Below are positions 45,412-56,322 of a stretch of DNA of 64,000 bases, one piece after another (positions within the stretch are counted from its first letter, which is position 1; the number at the start of each line of letters is the position of its first letter). Below the pieces are notes generated by a model. That model searched no databases. It had not been told where the DNA came from and saw nothing but the letters and a program-made list of their open reading frames with translations. This DNA is from Methylomonas sp. 11b (GTDB lineage Bacteria > Pseudomonadota > Gammaproteobacteria > Methylococcales > Methylomonadaceae): positions 2,661,741 to 2,725,740 of the forward strand of contig NZ_KI911557.1 in the NCBI RefSeq assembly GCF_000515215.1. The letters run 5' to 3'. Position numbers and translations under genes: made by a program.

Positions 45412-46206
45412 TTATCTACCGCCTAGACGCCGAAACGGCAGCGCCAACAGGCCAACAAAGCCCAACTGGGCACTATCGCGAAACTCGGATAAACCTATCG
45501 TCATTTTGGTCTGCGCTTCTCGCGCTTGCGGACAATAGGTTTTAAACAATCTATCCCAACATGACAGCGAGAAGCCGTAATTGCTGTCGGTCTCAGATTG
45601 AAAGGCGGAATGGTGAATACGGTGCATATCCGGTGTCACTAGCAAATAGCGCAAGCCGCGTTCGGCCGCGGGCGGCAGGCCGACATTTCCGTGATTAAAT
45701 AACGCGCAACCGTTCAATATCACTTCAAAAGCGATCACCGCGAACGGATCGGCGCCGAGTAACATCACCAGCGCGACCTTATAAAGCATCGACAGCACGA
45801 TCTCCAAGGGATGAAAGCGCACCGCAGTCGTGGTATCGAAATCCATATCGCTGTGGTGCACTTGGTGCAAGCGCCAGAACCAACGCCAGCGATGGGCGGC
45901 GATATGTTGAGCGTAAATCGCCAGATCCAGCAGCAACAGACTCAGCACTATCGACAGCCAACGCGGCACCGGCAACACATTGAATAAGCCGATTTGTTGT
46001 TCGGCAGCCCAATTGGCCGCCAGCCAAGCCGCCGCACCGATACTGAGCCGCATCACACCGACATTCAAAATCGCCAAGCCCAGGTTGACCGGCCAGCGGC
46101 GGCGTCGCTCCACACTTAATTGGCGCTTCGGTCGAAACCACTCCCAAGCCGCCATTAACAAGAATATCCCCAAAAACACGCTCAAGCGCACCATTGCTTC
46201 CATCAC
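45412..46206 (-). CDS. Sterol desaturase / fatty acid hydroxylase superfamily protein
   Basis: A 264-residue membrane di-iron protein. The His clusters HIAAHRWRWFWRLHQVHHSD and MHRIHHSAFQSETDSNYGF are typical of the family, and hydrophobic helices lie at about 5-20, 45-65, 80-100 and 130-160. It would hydroxylate or desaturate a lipid; the substrate is unknown. The ATG overlaps the stop of the glycosyltransferase gene upstream. Confidence 0.88.
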   Translation of the reverse strand: MMEAMVRLSVFLGIFLLMAAWEWFRPKRQLSVERRRRWPVNLGLAILNVGVMRLSIGAAAWLAANWAAEQQIGLFNVLPVPRWLSIVLSLLLLDLAIYAQHIAAHRWRWFWRLHQVHHSDMDFDTTTAVRFHPLEIVLSMLYKVALVMLLGADPFAVIAFEVILNGCALFNHGNVGLPPAAERGLRYLLVTPDMHRIHHSAFQSETDSNYGFSLSCWDRLFKTYCPQAREAQTKMTIGLSEFRDSAQLGFVGLLALPFRRLGGR

Positions 46207-46886
46207 AGCCTCCGATAATACCGCGCCGCCAACTCATCCGGATGGGCTCCGAAAAAATACCGCAGCCGCAAGCACCACATCAATAAAATCGTTCTGAGGA
46301 TACCGTGTTGTTGCCAACGTCGCGCGGCAGTCACTACCTCAGCCTTCAGACAGCAAGGTTTGCCGATTTTTTTTAGTGCGGCGCTGATGGCAATATCTTC
46401 CATCAAGGCAATCTGCGGAAAACCGCCCACGGCCCGAAAGGCCTGGCGGGTGATGAAGATGGCTTGGTCGCCGGTAGCGATACCGGTCAACCGGGAGCGC
46501 GCGTTCATCAGGTAGGCGATCAACTTAAAAATAGCTTGCGGGCTGTCGAATTGCACATCAAAACGGCCCCAAGCGGCACCCTGCGCCACCGCCGACATAA
46601 TCAGCTCCGCAGCCCGTTCTGGCAGCCGGGTGTCGGCGTGCAAAAACAACAACACCTCCGCTTGTGCATGTTCCGCCCCCAGATTCATTTGCCTGGCCCG
46701 GCCACGCTGACTGGGCAAAACCAGATCGACCAAAGGTTTGGCAATAGCCGGACTGGCATCACTACTGCCGCCATCGACCAACAGCAATTCGCAGCGCGTT
46801 CTGAGCGCCTGCAAGGCTTGCAATTTATCCGCAAGTTGCGCAGCCTCGTTGATCACCGGCATGATGATGCTGATTTGCGCTTTCAC
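46203..46886 (-). CDS. Family 2 glycosyltransferase (TIGR04283-like)
   Basis: A 227-residue GT-A enzyme. N-terminal ISIIMPVINEAAQLADKL binds the nucleotide sugar; LLLVDGGSSDAS and FLHADTRLPERA hold the DxD-like region. The size and RGRARQMNLGAEHA are typical of the TIGR04283 subgroup found near rSAM/selenium-domain genes, which are not seen here. Coupled to the downstream hydroxylase by a 4-bp overlap, which suggests lipid or hopanoid-type modification; this is inference. Confidence 0.88.
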   Translation of the reverse strand: MKAQISIIMPVINEAAQLADKLQALQALRTRCELLLVDGGSSDASPAIAKPLVDLVLPSQRGRARQMNLGAEHAQAEVLLFLHADTRLPERAAELIMSAVAQGAAWGRFDVQFDSPQAIFKLIAYLMNARSRLTGIATGDQAIFITRQAFRAVGGFPQIALMEDIAISAALKKIGKPCCLKAEVVTAARRWQQHGILRTILLMWCLRLRYFFGAHPDELAARYYRRL

Positions 46887-46947
46887 TGGGTGTGCATGGT
46901 GATGTTACTTGAAGTGATTTCGCCTAAAGCCTTGCCGCGCTTTGCAT

Positions 46948-47180
46948 TTAACCCAACACCCCGGCAATCTCTCGAAAACACGCCAGCCCCGCCTCCACGT
47001 TTTCGATAATCTCGGCTACGCGTATAGCTCATCATTTCCTGCTCGGCTTGTTCGCCCAGGTTGCGAGTATCGAGCAAAGACAGGATGCGTCTGGCGCCGG
47101 TGAACTTCAGTAAGCGATACATCGCGGTGCAGGTTTTGCCGGAACCCTTACTAGCGGAAACAATTAAGCACCCACGACTG
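46948..47180 (-). pseudogene. Type I restriction-modification remnant (hsdR- and hsdM-like pieces)
   Basis: The first part encodes SASKGSGKTCTAMYRLLKF and GARRILSLLDTRNLGEQAEQE, close to the helicase motor of HsdR (GTGKT...R-x-LFL-D-R-NLGEQA) with a changed Walker A. Shortly after, in another frame, EIIENVEAGLACFREIAGVLG and a stop recall the C-terminus of an HsdM-type subunit. The two relics are fused by a large deletion. Nothing here is functional. Confidence 0.6.
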
Positions 47181-47210
47181 TTGCGCCAACCGCGCTGAGC
47201 CAAGCCGCGA

Positions 47211-47492
47211 TTAAAGTACACCCCGTTCTATCTCTTGCAAATAGATAAATTCCGGCGCTTTTACGCCGGCCTGTTTTCTGATTTCCACCAACTCCGCAGA
47301 CTCGAAAAAACGCCGGGCATTGTCCAGCGAGTCCCAAGCAGAAAAGTGGACGATGTTATTAACATCGTCATCATAGCGCAGCAGTTGGTAGCTGATTTCT
47401 CCGGCACGTTTTCTGATCTCGGCGGCCTGATCGAAAATCTGCTTCCAGGCCGGATAGGCGGCAACCTCATGGATGATTAATACGTGTGGCAT
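47211..47492 (-). CDS. Dimeric alpha/beta-barrel protein, antibiotic-monooxygenase-like
   Basis: A 93-residue ferredoxin-like (ABM) domain: MPHVLIIHEVAAYPAWKQIF, then YDDDVNNIVHFSAWDSLDNA and ARRFFESAELVEIRKQAG. Typical of small stress or redox-associated ABM proteins. No conserved catalytic residue identifies a substrate. It lies 15 bp downstream of the cupin gene on the same strand and is probably co-transcribed. Confidence 0.75.
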   Translation of the reverse strand: MPHVLIIHEVAAYPAWKQIFDQAAEIRKRAGEISYQLLRYDDDVNNIVHFSAWDSLDNARRFFESAELVEIRKQAGVKAPEFIYLQEIERGVL

Positions 47493-47507
47493 GCAGACTC
47501 CCGCTTT

Positions 47508-47984
47508 TTAGTATGGCTCGCCGTCTTTGTGGGTGAATCGCCAATTGCCGTCAACCAGCAGCGCTTGCAAGTCATCGTCCGGGTAAATGACCGCATCCCC
47601 AGCGGTCCTGTCGCCGATTTCCAGGTATTGTACGTCTGCGTTTGAACGGTTCAGCAACTGATGGGCATTACCGGTGCCGGCTTTAAATCCGGCGCACATA
47701 CCCGGCGCAAGCAGTGTTTCACCTTCATCTGTGACGAGTGTCGGGTGCCCTTGGAGTATGTAAATAAACTCGTCTTGCAGCGAATGCGCGTGGCGTAAAG
47801 CTGAACGGGCGCCGGGCGCCAGCGTGGTTAGGTTGACACCAAAATTTGCCAGGCCAAATACCTCGCCGAGGCGGCGCTTTTCTCGCCCCGCTATGCGCGA
47901 GGCAAACGGCTCCGGGTAGAGTGATGTAGTCCGTGCCGTCACATCTGCCGCCGGCACGGCGATTGGAGTATGTTTAGTGTTCAT
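47508..47984 (-). CDS. Cupin-domain protein
   Basis: A 158-residue protein. The cupin barrel covers about 45-125: metal-binding motif 1 HAHSLQDEFIYILQGHPTLV in two parts (RHAHSLQDEF and IYILQG) and motif 2 GMCAGFKAGTGNAHQL. The C-terminal extension is short (DGNWRFTHKDGEPY). Possibly a sugar- or small-molecule-related enzyme; no substrate assigned. Upstream of the ABM-like gene. Confidence 0.82.
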   Translation of the reverse strand: MNTKHTPIAVPAADVTARTTSLYPEPFASRIAGREKRRLGEVFGLANFGVNLTTLAPGARSALRHAHSLQDEFIYILQGHPTLVTDEGETLLAPGMCAGFKAGTGNAHQLLNRSNADVQYLEIGDRTAGDAVIYPDDDLQALLVDGNWRFTHKDGEPY

Positions 47985-48041
47985 GCTTATCCTGCAAGTA
48001 GAAATCCGCGCGCAGAGCCTAAGGCCTCACACCCGGTTTTT

Positions 48042-48890
48042 TTAAAATCCGGTGGATATTAGCCCAGGCCTCTGACCGCGATGGCCGAGTTGGCTGGCCT
48101 CCTGAACAAGCACACCGCTACCCCAGAGCGCCGATATGATCAAGCTCGCCTGTTCGGCAGCGGTGCTGGAAAAAAAGTTGACCTCTGCGGCTCGCTCAGC
48201 GGAAACAGGCAGAAGATTGCCTTGCAGACGCCGCGCCAGCTCTTTTGCCACGGCGGTGGCCGGGTCGATTATCGTCAGGTCCGGCCCAACGATTTCGCGA
48301 ATCAGCGGTGCCAGAAACGGGTAATGTGTGCAGCCCAGCACGATGGTATCGGCACCGGCCAGCAACAGCGGCGACAGGTAACCGACCAAAAGCTCCCGCG
48401 TGGCCTCACTGTGTAATTGTGCCTTTTCAACTTGTTCGACCAGACCGGGGCAAGGCTGCAACAATATTTCAATGTCTTTACCGTAGGCAGCACACAGCTT
48501 GGCTACGTTGGGGCTGGCTAGTGTGCGACTGGTGGCCAGCACGCCGACCACCCCGGATTGTGTGGTTTGCGCGGCCGGCTTGATGGCGGGCTCCATCGCC
48601 ACCACCGGCACCGGACACCAAGCACGCAGTTTTTCGATTGCGACCACCGTGGCGGTGTTGCAAGCCACCACGATAGCCTTCACGCCGGCATCGAGCAGCA
48701 GTTCGGTAATCGTTGTCGCTCTATCCGCAATAAAATCCGCATCCCGGTCGCCGTAGGGCGCATAGCCGGAGTCCGCCACGTAGAGCAAGTCTTCCCTAGG
48801 CAGTTCCGCGCGGATTGCCCGCAGCACGGATAGGCCGCCGACACCGGAATCGAATACGCCAATGGGGGCATCAGTGTGCGACGCTGTCAT
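48042..48890 (-). CDS. murI: Glutamate racemase
   Basis: Makes D-glutamate for peptidoglycan. About 282 residues from the ATG at complement 48888-48890 (MTASHTDAPIGVFDSG); the longer frame upstream has no family support. The phosphate-independent racemase motifs are FDSGVGGLSVLRAI, the first catalytic Cys in VACNTATVVAI and the second in VLGCTHYPFL. Stands between the cupin and GST genes on the same strand. Confidence 0.96.
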   Translation of the reverse strand: MTASHTDAPIGVFDSGVGGLSVLRAIRAELPREDLLYVADSGYAPYGDRDADFIADRATTITELLLDAGVKAIVVACNTATVVAIEKLRAWCPVPVVAMEPAIKPAAQTTQSGVVGVLATSRTLASPNVAKLCAAYGKDIEILLQPCPGLVEQVEKAQLHSEATRELLVGYLSPLLLAGADTIVLGCTHYPFLAPLIREIVGPDLTIIDPATAVAKELARRLQGNLLPVSAERAAEVNFFSSTAAEQASLIISALWGSGVLVQEASQLGHRGQRPGLISTGF

Positions 48891-48918
48891 CAATGGATAC
48901 TGCCTTATATTAAGTTGA

Positions 48919-49545
48919 TCAGGCTTGGCGCCGTTGCAAATACGCTTCGTTAAGGCGGATGGCTTGCAGCGCTGCCGGACGCGCATAGATCCGCGCCACA
49001 TAATCTTCGAACAACGGGCGCTTGTCGATGCTGCCGAACATCATGCCCCACCCCAGCTGCGAGCCGACATACACATCCGCCGCAGTAAATTGCTCACCGC
49101 AAATATACGGTCCGGGCAACAGCGCTTTTTCGACAGCATTGATTGCTGCCTCGTAACTGCCAAAGCCGACAAAGCCATTCTTACCCTCAGGCACCTGCCA
49201 ACCCAGCGCTCTGGCGGTAACGGCCTGCTCCAGCGGACCGGCCGCGAAAAACAGCCACCGAAAATAATCGGCGCGCGCGGGATGGTTGACGGCCGGCAGC
49301 AGATTTTTCTCCGGAAAACGATCAGCCAAATACGCGCAAATGGCGGCGGTTTCCGTGACGAGCGCAGCGCCGTGTTTCAGCGCCGGCACTTTGCCCAGCG
49401 GATTAACAGCCAGATAGTCGGCGTTTTTCATCGCGGCGCCGAACTCCAGCCAGACCGTTTCGTAAGGCTCGCCCAGTTCTTCCAGCATCCAGTGGGCGAT
49501 ACGGCCACGCGACTGCGGATTGGTATAAAACACCAGATCATTCAT
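48919..49545 (-). CDS. Glutathione S-transferase
   Basis: A 208-residue cytosolic GST. The thioredoxin-like N-terminal domain (about 1-80) has FYTNPQSRGRIAHWMLEELG and the cis-Pro region GKVPALKHG, then TETAAICAYLADRFP; the all-helical C-terminal domain (about 90-205) has FTAADVYVGSQLGWG. The substrate is unknown. A GGAG-type site precedes ATG 49545. Confidence 0.92.
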   Translation of the reverse strand: MNDLVFYTNPQSRGRIAHWMLEELGEPYETVWLEFGAAMKNADYLAVNPLGKVPALKHGAALVTETAAICAYLADRFPEKNLLPAVNHPARADYFRWLFFAAGPLEQAVTARALGWQVPEGKNGFVGFGSYEAAINAVEKALLPGPYICGEQFTAADVYVGSQLGWGMMFGSIDKRPLFEDYVARIYARPAALQAIRLNEAYLQRRQA

Positions 49546-49678
49546 TGTGCGTTCTCCTTGGGGGATGTTGAACTAAAGCCAATATGGCGCGGGATTTTAC
49601 ACCGATAAACTTGACCGGACTCAGACGATATTTTGGGGCCAGCGTAGATTTTGACCCATCAGGAAAAATATTGAGCGA

Positions 49679-52600
49679 CTATCCCAGCGGCTCCAGTGCA
49701 GTCAGTGCTTCGGTCATTACCCGTTTGAACTCGGCGTAGTCGGCCTGATTTAAACTGTCCTGCTCGAGCGAAATACAAAATTTAGTCGCGGCCTGTTCCA
49801 CACGCCTTGCCCCCAAGTTAGCGGCGACGCCTTTCAAACCGTGCAGCATATCTCGCGCCATTTGAAAATCCCGCTTATCCAGCAAATCACCCAGCTCTAT
49901 CAACGTGCTTGCGGTGCTATCTCTGAAACTACCCAGCAACTCGCTCAAAAAACCTTCGTCGCCATCCAACAGATCCAGGGGATTGCTGAAGTCAAAACCG
50001 GGCAAATCTCGTAAGCTAAACGCTGAAACGTCACGCTCATTTTTAACGGCCCCGTTTGCCGAATCGCCGGCCGGGCCTCGACCTATCTGCCGGCACAACA
50101 CCTCAACCAACTGCATCGGTTGAATCGGCTTAACCACAAATTCGTTCATGCCGCTGGCCAGGCATTTGTCCCGCTCCTCCTCGGTCACGCCGGCGCTCAG
50201 CGCGATAATCGGCAGCGCTTTATAATCCGGGTTACGGCGGATTTCTTCGGTGGCGGCCAGACCGCTCATCACCGGCATATGAATATCCATCAACACCGCA
50301 TCATAAGCGTGCTCTGCCAGCAAGGCCAAGGCGTCGCGACCATTGCCGGCAAGATCGACACTAACCCCGCATAAGGCCAAAAATTCCTGCAAAATTTTCT
50401 GATTGATAGCATGGTCTTCGGCCACCAAGATACGCATGCCCCGCAATGCGCTACCTTGCTCGGCAAGCGCCTTGGTTAAGCCAGCGGCCTGGGTTTCGGT
50501 ATGTGGCCGCACCGCCGACAAGTCGGCTTGCTGCGCGGCAACACCAAGCACTAAGTCAAAACTAAAATTCGACCCCAGCCCCGGAGTACTTTCGACATGA
50601 AAATCGCTGCCCATCAATTGCAGCAGCTTTTGGCTGATGCTCAAGCCCAGCCCGGTACCACCGAAGCGGCGGGTAATCGACGCATCCAGTTGACTGAAGG
50701 ATTGAAACAACTTGGGCAGATCCGCCTCGGGAATGCCGATACCGGTATCCACAACGCTAAATCTTAGCCTGGCTTGAGCCTCGTTTAAATCCAGCAAGGC
50801 CACCCGCAAACTGACACTGCCGCGCTCAGTAAACTTGAGCGCATTACCCAGCAGGTTGGAGAGAATCTGTTGCAAACGCAATGCATCACCGACCAAACTT
50901 AAGGGTACGTCCGGCGCGACTTCTATCTTGAAGTCCAGACGTTTTTCCGCTGCGTACAAGGCAAACAGACTATGCAAATTATCCAACACATTATTCAGGT
51001 TGAATTCGACCTGCTCAACACCCAGTTTACCCGCCTCCATTTTGGAGAAGTCGAGAATATCGTTGAGTATGCCGAGTAAACTGACCGAACTGCTGTGAAT
51101 CTTTTGCAGATAATCCCTTACCTCATCGGATACCGGCTTATTCAAAGCCAACTGCGACAAACCGATCACTGCGTTCATCGGCGTGCGGATTTCGTGCGAC
51201 ATGTTCGCCAGAAACTCCGATTTGAAGGCCGCCATGCTCTCGGCGGCTTCTTTAGCTTCAATCAAGGCCTGTTCCACCCGCTTCTGTTCGCTAAGATCGC
51301 GAACCACGCTTTGTAACACCAGGTGGCCGTCCAGGCTAACTCGCGCCAGCGTCACCAAAGCCGGAAAAATACTGCCGTCGGCACGCCGATGTAGCCACTC
51401 GAACTCCAAGTGGCCGTTTTTGATCGCCGTAGTCATATACTCGTTCGCCAATTCTACTGAATCCCTGCCGTTTGCCTGGTTTGGCGGGGAAACCTTACCT
51501 GGGTGCAAGCGGCAGAACTCGGAAACGGCGTCGTAACCAAATAAATCCAAGGTGGCTTGATTACAATCCAGAAATCCGCTGTTGTCGGCCATCATCACCG
51601 CATCATGCGAACTATTGAACAGCTTCCGATATTTCAACTCACTTTGCCGCAGCACTTCCTTATTGGCTTTAGCTTGCGTAACGTCCTCAGCGATGAACCA
51701 AATATAATTGTGATCCTCGCTGCCGGCGACCTTGGTACCGCTCAATTGCAATGACACCGGCCGCCCTCTTTTATGAATAAACGTAGCTTCGTCGGAGCCA
51801 TATTGCCCGGTTTTTGCCAACCAGTTTAATTGCTCGTCCAAACTCTGCTCTTTATCGGCGGATAAGCTCAGATAATCGAGCCGTTTAAGTTCTTCTTCCG
51901 TGTACCCCGTCATGCGTTGGAAAGCATGATTGAATTCAACGAATTTGCCGTGTACATCCAGCAAAGCTATGCCTAAGGGCGATAGTTCGTATAAATCTCG
52001 AAGCTTTTGGCCTTTCTCCGCCAAGCGGATATACGCATTTTTTAAGCTTGAGTTTGCCGCATCAAGCTCGGCGGTACGCTGATCGACTAGTGCCGCCACC
52101 ATCGCCGCCCTGCCGGTGGCCGATAACAAGTACACGCTTAACAGCATGGTAAACAGCAATCCGCCTAGTAACACCATCCACGGTAGCCAAGAGGCATGTG
52201 TCGAAATGAACACGGCTTCCGGCTGGACAACAATTTCCAGCAACCGATTGCCAAAACGGATGGAATGCCTGGACTCGTTTAGGCCGGGCGTCAACGATTT
52301 CAGCACCCCGTGTAACGCTATGGCGTGGTTTTCCGTATCGTAATAGAGTAACGCCACGTTCATATCGTCAAGATTTAAGCCTTGCATGGCCGCGTTCACT
52401 AAGGAATCGATACGCACCACTGTGGAAAAAAACCCGCTAAACGCCGGCTCCGAGCTTTTGGCATTAGCAAGATATACCGGCATCATCAACAATAAGGCTT
52501 GGTTGGCTTGCCCGTCTTGTACCAGTTGAATAGGCCGGGTGACGCTGACTGCTTGACTGGCCCTGGCTGCCGTCAGAGCTTCTCGGCGATTGGACTCGGA

Positions 52601-53641
52601 ATTCAAATCAAAACCCAACGCCGGTTTATTGGTTGATAAAGGCTCGATGTAGGTGACCGGGAAATACTCGGCACGCTCATTAGCCTTGATAAACTGGCGA
52701 TCCGCACCCAGCTCCTTGATCGTAAAATCTTTATATCCTTCATCGCGGAACGACTGTTCGTAAGACGCCCGCTGTTCGTTGGTGATCTGCGGTACCCAGC
52801 TCAGCGCTTGAATGTGCGTATTCTGTGTCAGCACGCCATTCGCAAAAACGCCGAATTTATCCCGGTCAACCGGCCCCGCCGCTTGAAAAAAACTATTGAG
52901 TGAAAAAGACGCGTTTAGCACTGCGGAAAAATTCTCCGCCAAGGCTTTATTGATCGCAGTGGCATTGCTGTCAAATTGCAGTTGCAGCCGACTGTCTTCC
53001 GCTCGCAAAACCAGCAGGAACGTAACGATCAGCCCGGCCAACATGGCCACCAGAGGCATAGCTACGCCTATCAGCCTTGGCCGCCAGAGTGCTCTTGGCT
53101 CTGCAAACAAGCAAAAAACCAAGGGGGATATAATGATGGACCCCAAACAATCGCCTATCCACCAATTCCACCAAGCAACCAAAATGTTGGCATGGCTTAA
53201 AACACCAAATCCAAGCAAGGTGCTGACCCCGACGGAGGCGGCGATCAAGCAACTCAAAGGGCCAGCTAATAACACATACCGAAAAATTTTTTTGCCGTTA
53301 TCCAGACGCGGTGCGCCTTGCTCCAGAAAGCGTTGCGACAGCCAAGCACCGAACAATGCTTGCAAAGTACTACCGACAGCAATGCCCAACGCCACAAAAA
53401 CCGTCTGTGGGGTCAAATAGTCGCTTAAATCGTATCCATAGAACAGATTTGTCAGGAACGATCCACACCATATTGCCGGCCAGACTTTCTTACCCCAAAG
53501 CAATAACGCAGCCAATGCAATCCCGGCCGGCGGCCAGATCGGACTGGCATAGCCCGGCGGTAATGCCAGGCGTAGTGCGGCCCAACCCGCCACGACCATA
53601 CTTACTGTCACAAAAATATATCGGTAAAAGCTCAAACGCAT
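49679..53641 (-). CDS. Hybrid sensor histidine kinase: MASE1-CHASE-PAS-PAS-HisKA-HATPase-REC-Hpt
   Basis: About 1,320 residues. MASE1 membrane region with about eight helices (1-215, WPPAGIALAALLLW), a periplasmic CHASE-type domain (about 240-430), one further helix, two PAS domains (about 540-660 and 665-790) and the dimerisation/phospho-acceptor box (LANMSHEIRTPMNAVIG). Then come the ATPase (NALKFTERGSV, GGTGLGLSIS), a receiver domain (DAVLMDIHMPVMSG) and a C-terminal Hpt domain (DMLHGLKGVAANLGA). The parts needed for a multistep phosphorelay are in one chain; the output regulator is elsewhere. The ATG at 53641 sits close to AGAAGG; a TTG at 53659 is an alternative start. Confidence 0.93.
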   Translation of the reverse strand: MRLSFYRYIFVTVSMVVAGWAALRLALPPGYASPIWPPAGIALAALLLWGKKVWPAIWCGSFLTNLFYGYDLSDYLTPQTVFVALGIAVGSTLQALFGAWLSQRFLEQGAPRLDNGKKIFRYVLLAGPLSCLIAASVGVSTLLGFGVLSHANILVAWWNWWIGDCLGSIIISPLVFCLFAEPRALWRPRLIGVAMPLVAMLAGLIVTFLLVLRAEDSRLQLQFDSNATAINKALAENFSAVLNASFSLNSFFQAAGPVDRDKFGVFANGVLTQNTHIQALSWVPQITNEQRASYEQSFRDEGYKDFTIKELGADRQFIKANERAEYFPVTYIEPLSTNKPALGFDLNSESNRREALTAARASQAVSVTRPIQLVQDGQANQALLLMMPVYLANAKSSEPAFSGFFSTVVRIDSLVNAAMQGLNLDDMNVALLYYDTENHAIALHGVLKSLTPGLNESRHSIRFGNRLLEIVVQPEAVFISTHASWLPWMVLLGGLLFTMLLSVYLLSATGRAAMVAALVDQRTAELDAANSSLKNAYIRLAEKGQKLRDLYELSPLGIALLDVHGKFVEFNHAFQRMTGYTEEELKRLDYLSLSADKEQSLDEQLNWLAKTGQYGSDEATFIHKRGRPVSLQLSGTKVAGSEDHNYIWFIAEDVTQAKANKEVLRQSELKYRKLFNSSHDAVMMADNSGFLDCNQATLDLFGYDAVSEFCRLHPGKVSPPNQANGRDSVELANEYMTTAIKNGHLEFEWLHRRADGSIFPALVTLARVSLDGHLVLQSVVRDLSEQKRVEQALIEAKEAAESMAAFKSEFLANMSHEIRTPMNAVIGLSQLALNKPVSDEVRDYLQKIHSSSVSLLGILNDILDFSKMEAGKLGVEQVEFNLNNVLDNLHSLFALYAAEKRLDFKIEVAPDVPLSLVGDALRLQQILSNLLGNALKFTERGSVSLRVALLDLNEAQARLRFSVVDTGIGIPEADLPKLFQSFSQLDASITRRFGGTGLGLSISQKLLQLMGSDFHVESTPGLGSNFSFDLVLGVAAQQADLSAVRPHTETQAAGLTKALAEQGSALRGMRILVAEDHAINQKILQEFLALCGVSVDLAGNGRDALALLAEHAYDAVLMDIHMPVMSGLAATEEIRRNPDYKALPIIALSAGVTEEERDKCLASGMNEFVVKPIQPMQLVEVLCRQIGRGPAGDSANGAVKNERDVSAFSLRDLPGFDFSNPLDLLDGDEGFLSELLGSFRDSTASTLIELGDLLDKRDFQMARDMLHGLKGVAANLGARRVEQAATKFCISLEQDSLNQADYAEFKRVMTEALTALEPLG

Positions 53642-53754
53642 TCCTTCTCTGCCCAACAAGCTAAGAAAAGTGAGAGAAGGTGATTATAGGTCAAATGCTT
53701 TGCTAGAGATGCGGATAGGCCAAAACCTGAACCATCCGATATTAGAAAGCCTCA

Positions 53755-53812
53755 TCGCCAATCCAGTTTAGCAACTGGGCTCCCGCCGGCGCGGGAGCGA
53801 CGATATTTAAGG
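53755..53812. repeat. Dispersed intergenic repeat type B, copy 3
   Basis: ATCCAGTTTAGCAACTGGG followed by the hairpin CTCCCGC-cg-GCGGGAG and CGACGATATTTAA. Same structure as at 4711-4806; only the 3' half is preserved here. It lies between the hybrid kinase and the alcohol dehydrogenase. Confidence 0.6.
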
Positions 53813-53839
53813 AGCGGGGATAGTTTTATAGACAGGCGC

Positions 53840-54889
53840 TTAGCCTGGTAAGGTCGCCATATCAATCACAAAGCGGTATTTCACGTCGCTTTTCAACATG
53901 CGTTGATAGGCATCATTGATACCGGCCATCGGGATCAGCTCAATGTCGGAAACGATGCCGTGCTCGGCGCAGAAATCCAGCATTTCCTGAGTTTCGCGAA
54001 TGCCGCCGATCAGCGATCCCGCCAATGCCCGGCGGCGGAATATCAGGTTGCCGACATTCGGCGACGGATGCGGCTCGGACGGCACGCCGACCAGACACAT
54101 CGTGCCGTCGCGCTTCAACAGGCTCAGATATTGATCCAGATCATGCTGCGCGGCGACGGTGTTTAAAATGAAATCGAAGCTATTTAAATGCTTTTCCATT
54201 TCGTCGGCATGTTTGGAAATTACCACCTCGCTAGCCCCTAAGCGTTTGGCATCGGCTTCCTTGCCAGGCGAAGTCGTAAACAAAACCACTTCCGCACCGA
54301 AAGCATGGGCAAACTTCAAGCCCATGTGACCCAGCCCGCCCAATCCGACGATACCGACTTTGTGGCCTTTGCCGATTTTCCAGTGCCGCAACGGCGAATA
54401 GGTGGTGATGCCGGCGCATAGCAAGGGGGCTACCGCTGATAGCTCCAATTTATCGGAAACATGCAACACAAAACCCTGATCGACCACGATCTGATTGGAG
54501 TAGCCGCCGTAAGTCATTTTGCCGGTATGCTTATCCGGGCTGTTGTAGGTAAATATGGTGTGGTCGCAAAACTGCTCCTGATGATCCTGACAATCGGGAC
54601 AGACACCGCAAGAATCGACCATGCAGCCCACCCCGGCCAAATCACCCAGCTTGAAATTGGTGACTTGGGAGCCGACTTCCACAACTTTGCCGACAATTTC
54701 GTGGCCCGGCACTATCGGAAACGTGGTGCCGCGCCATTCGTTGCGCACCTGATGCAGATCGCTATGGCAAACCCCGCAATAGAGAATTTCGATACGCACA
54801 TCCTCTGGGCCGGGTTGCCGCCGCTCGAAATGAAAAGAGCGTAGTGGGGTTTGCGGGTTGTAGGCAGCATAGCCAACCGTTTTAAGCAT
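53840..54889 (-). CDS. Zinc-dependent NAD(P)-alcohol dehydrogenase (YahK/CAD type)
   Basis: A 349-residue medium-chain dehydrogenase/reductase. The catalytic zinc region is CGVCHSDLHQVRNEWRG with PGHEIVGKV; structural zinc cysteines lie in CGVCPDCQDHQEQFC. The Rossmann fold is GIVGLGGLGHMGLKFA. The YahK/cinnamyl-alcohol family reduces aldehydes, usually with NADPH. The ATG at 54889 has GGAG upstream and starts MLKTVGYAAYNP; the longer frame has no family support. Confidence 0.93.
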   Translation of the reverse strand: MLKTVGYAAYNPQTPLRSFHFERRQPGPEDVRIEILYCGVCHSDLHQVRNEWRGTTFPIVPGHEIVGKVVEVGSQVTNFKLGDLAGVGCMVDSCGVCPDCQDHQEQFCDHTIFTYNSPDKHTGKMTYGGYSNQIVVDQGFVLHVSDKLELSAVAPLLCAGITTYSPLRHWKIGKGHKVGIVGLGGLGHMGLKFAHAFGAEVVLFTTSPGKEADAKRLGASEVVISKHADEMEKHLNSFDFILNTVAAQHDLDQYLSLLKRDGTMCLVGVPSEPHPSPNVGNLIFRRRALAGSLIGGIRETQEMLDFCAEHGIVSDIELIPMAGINDAYQRMLKSDVKYRFVIDMATLPG

Positions 54890-54975
54890 ATCGATCTCCA
54901 GCGTTTTGAGGGTGCACTTAATGCCCGCGCTAGCCAATTAACTTGACCGGACGGGGCAACAGCCAATTCCGGGTG

Positions 54976-56320
<1,345 letters not shown>

Positions 56321-56322
56321 AC

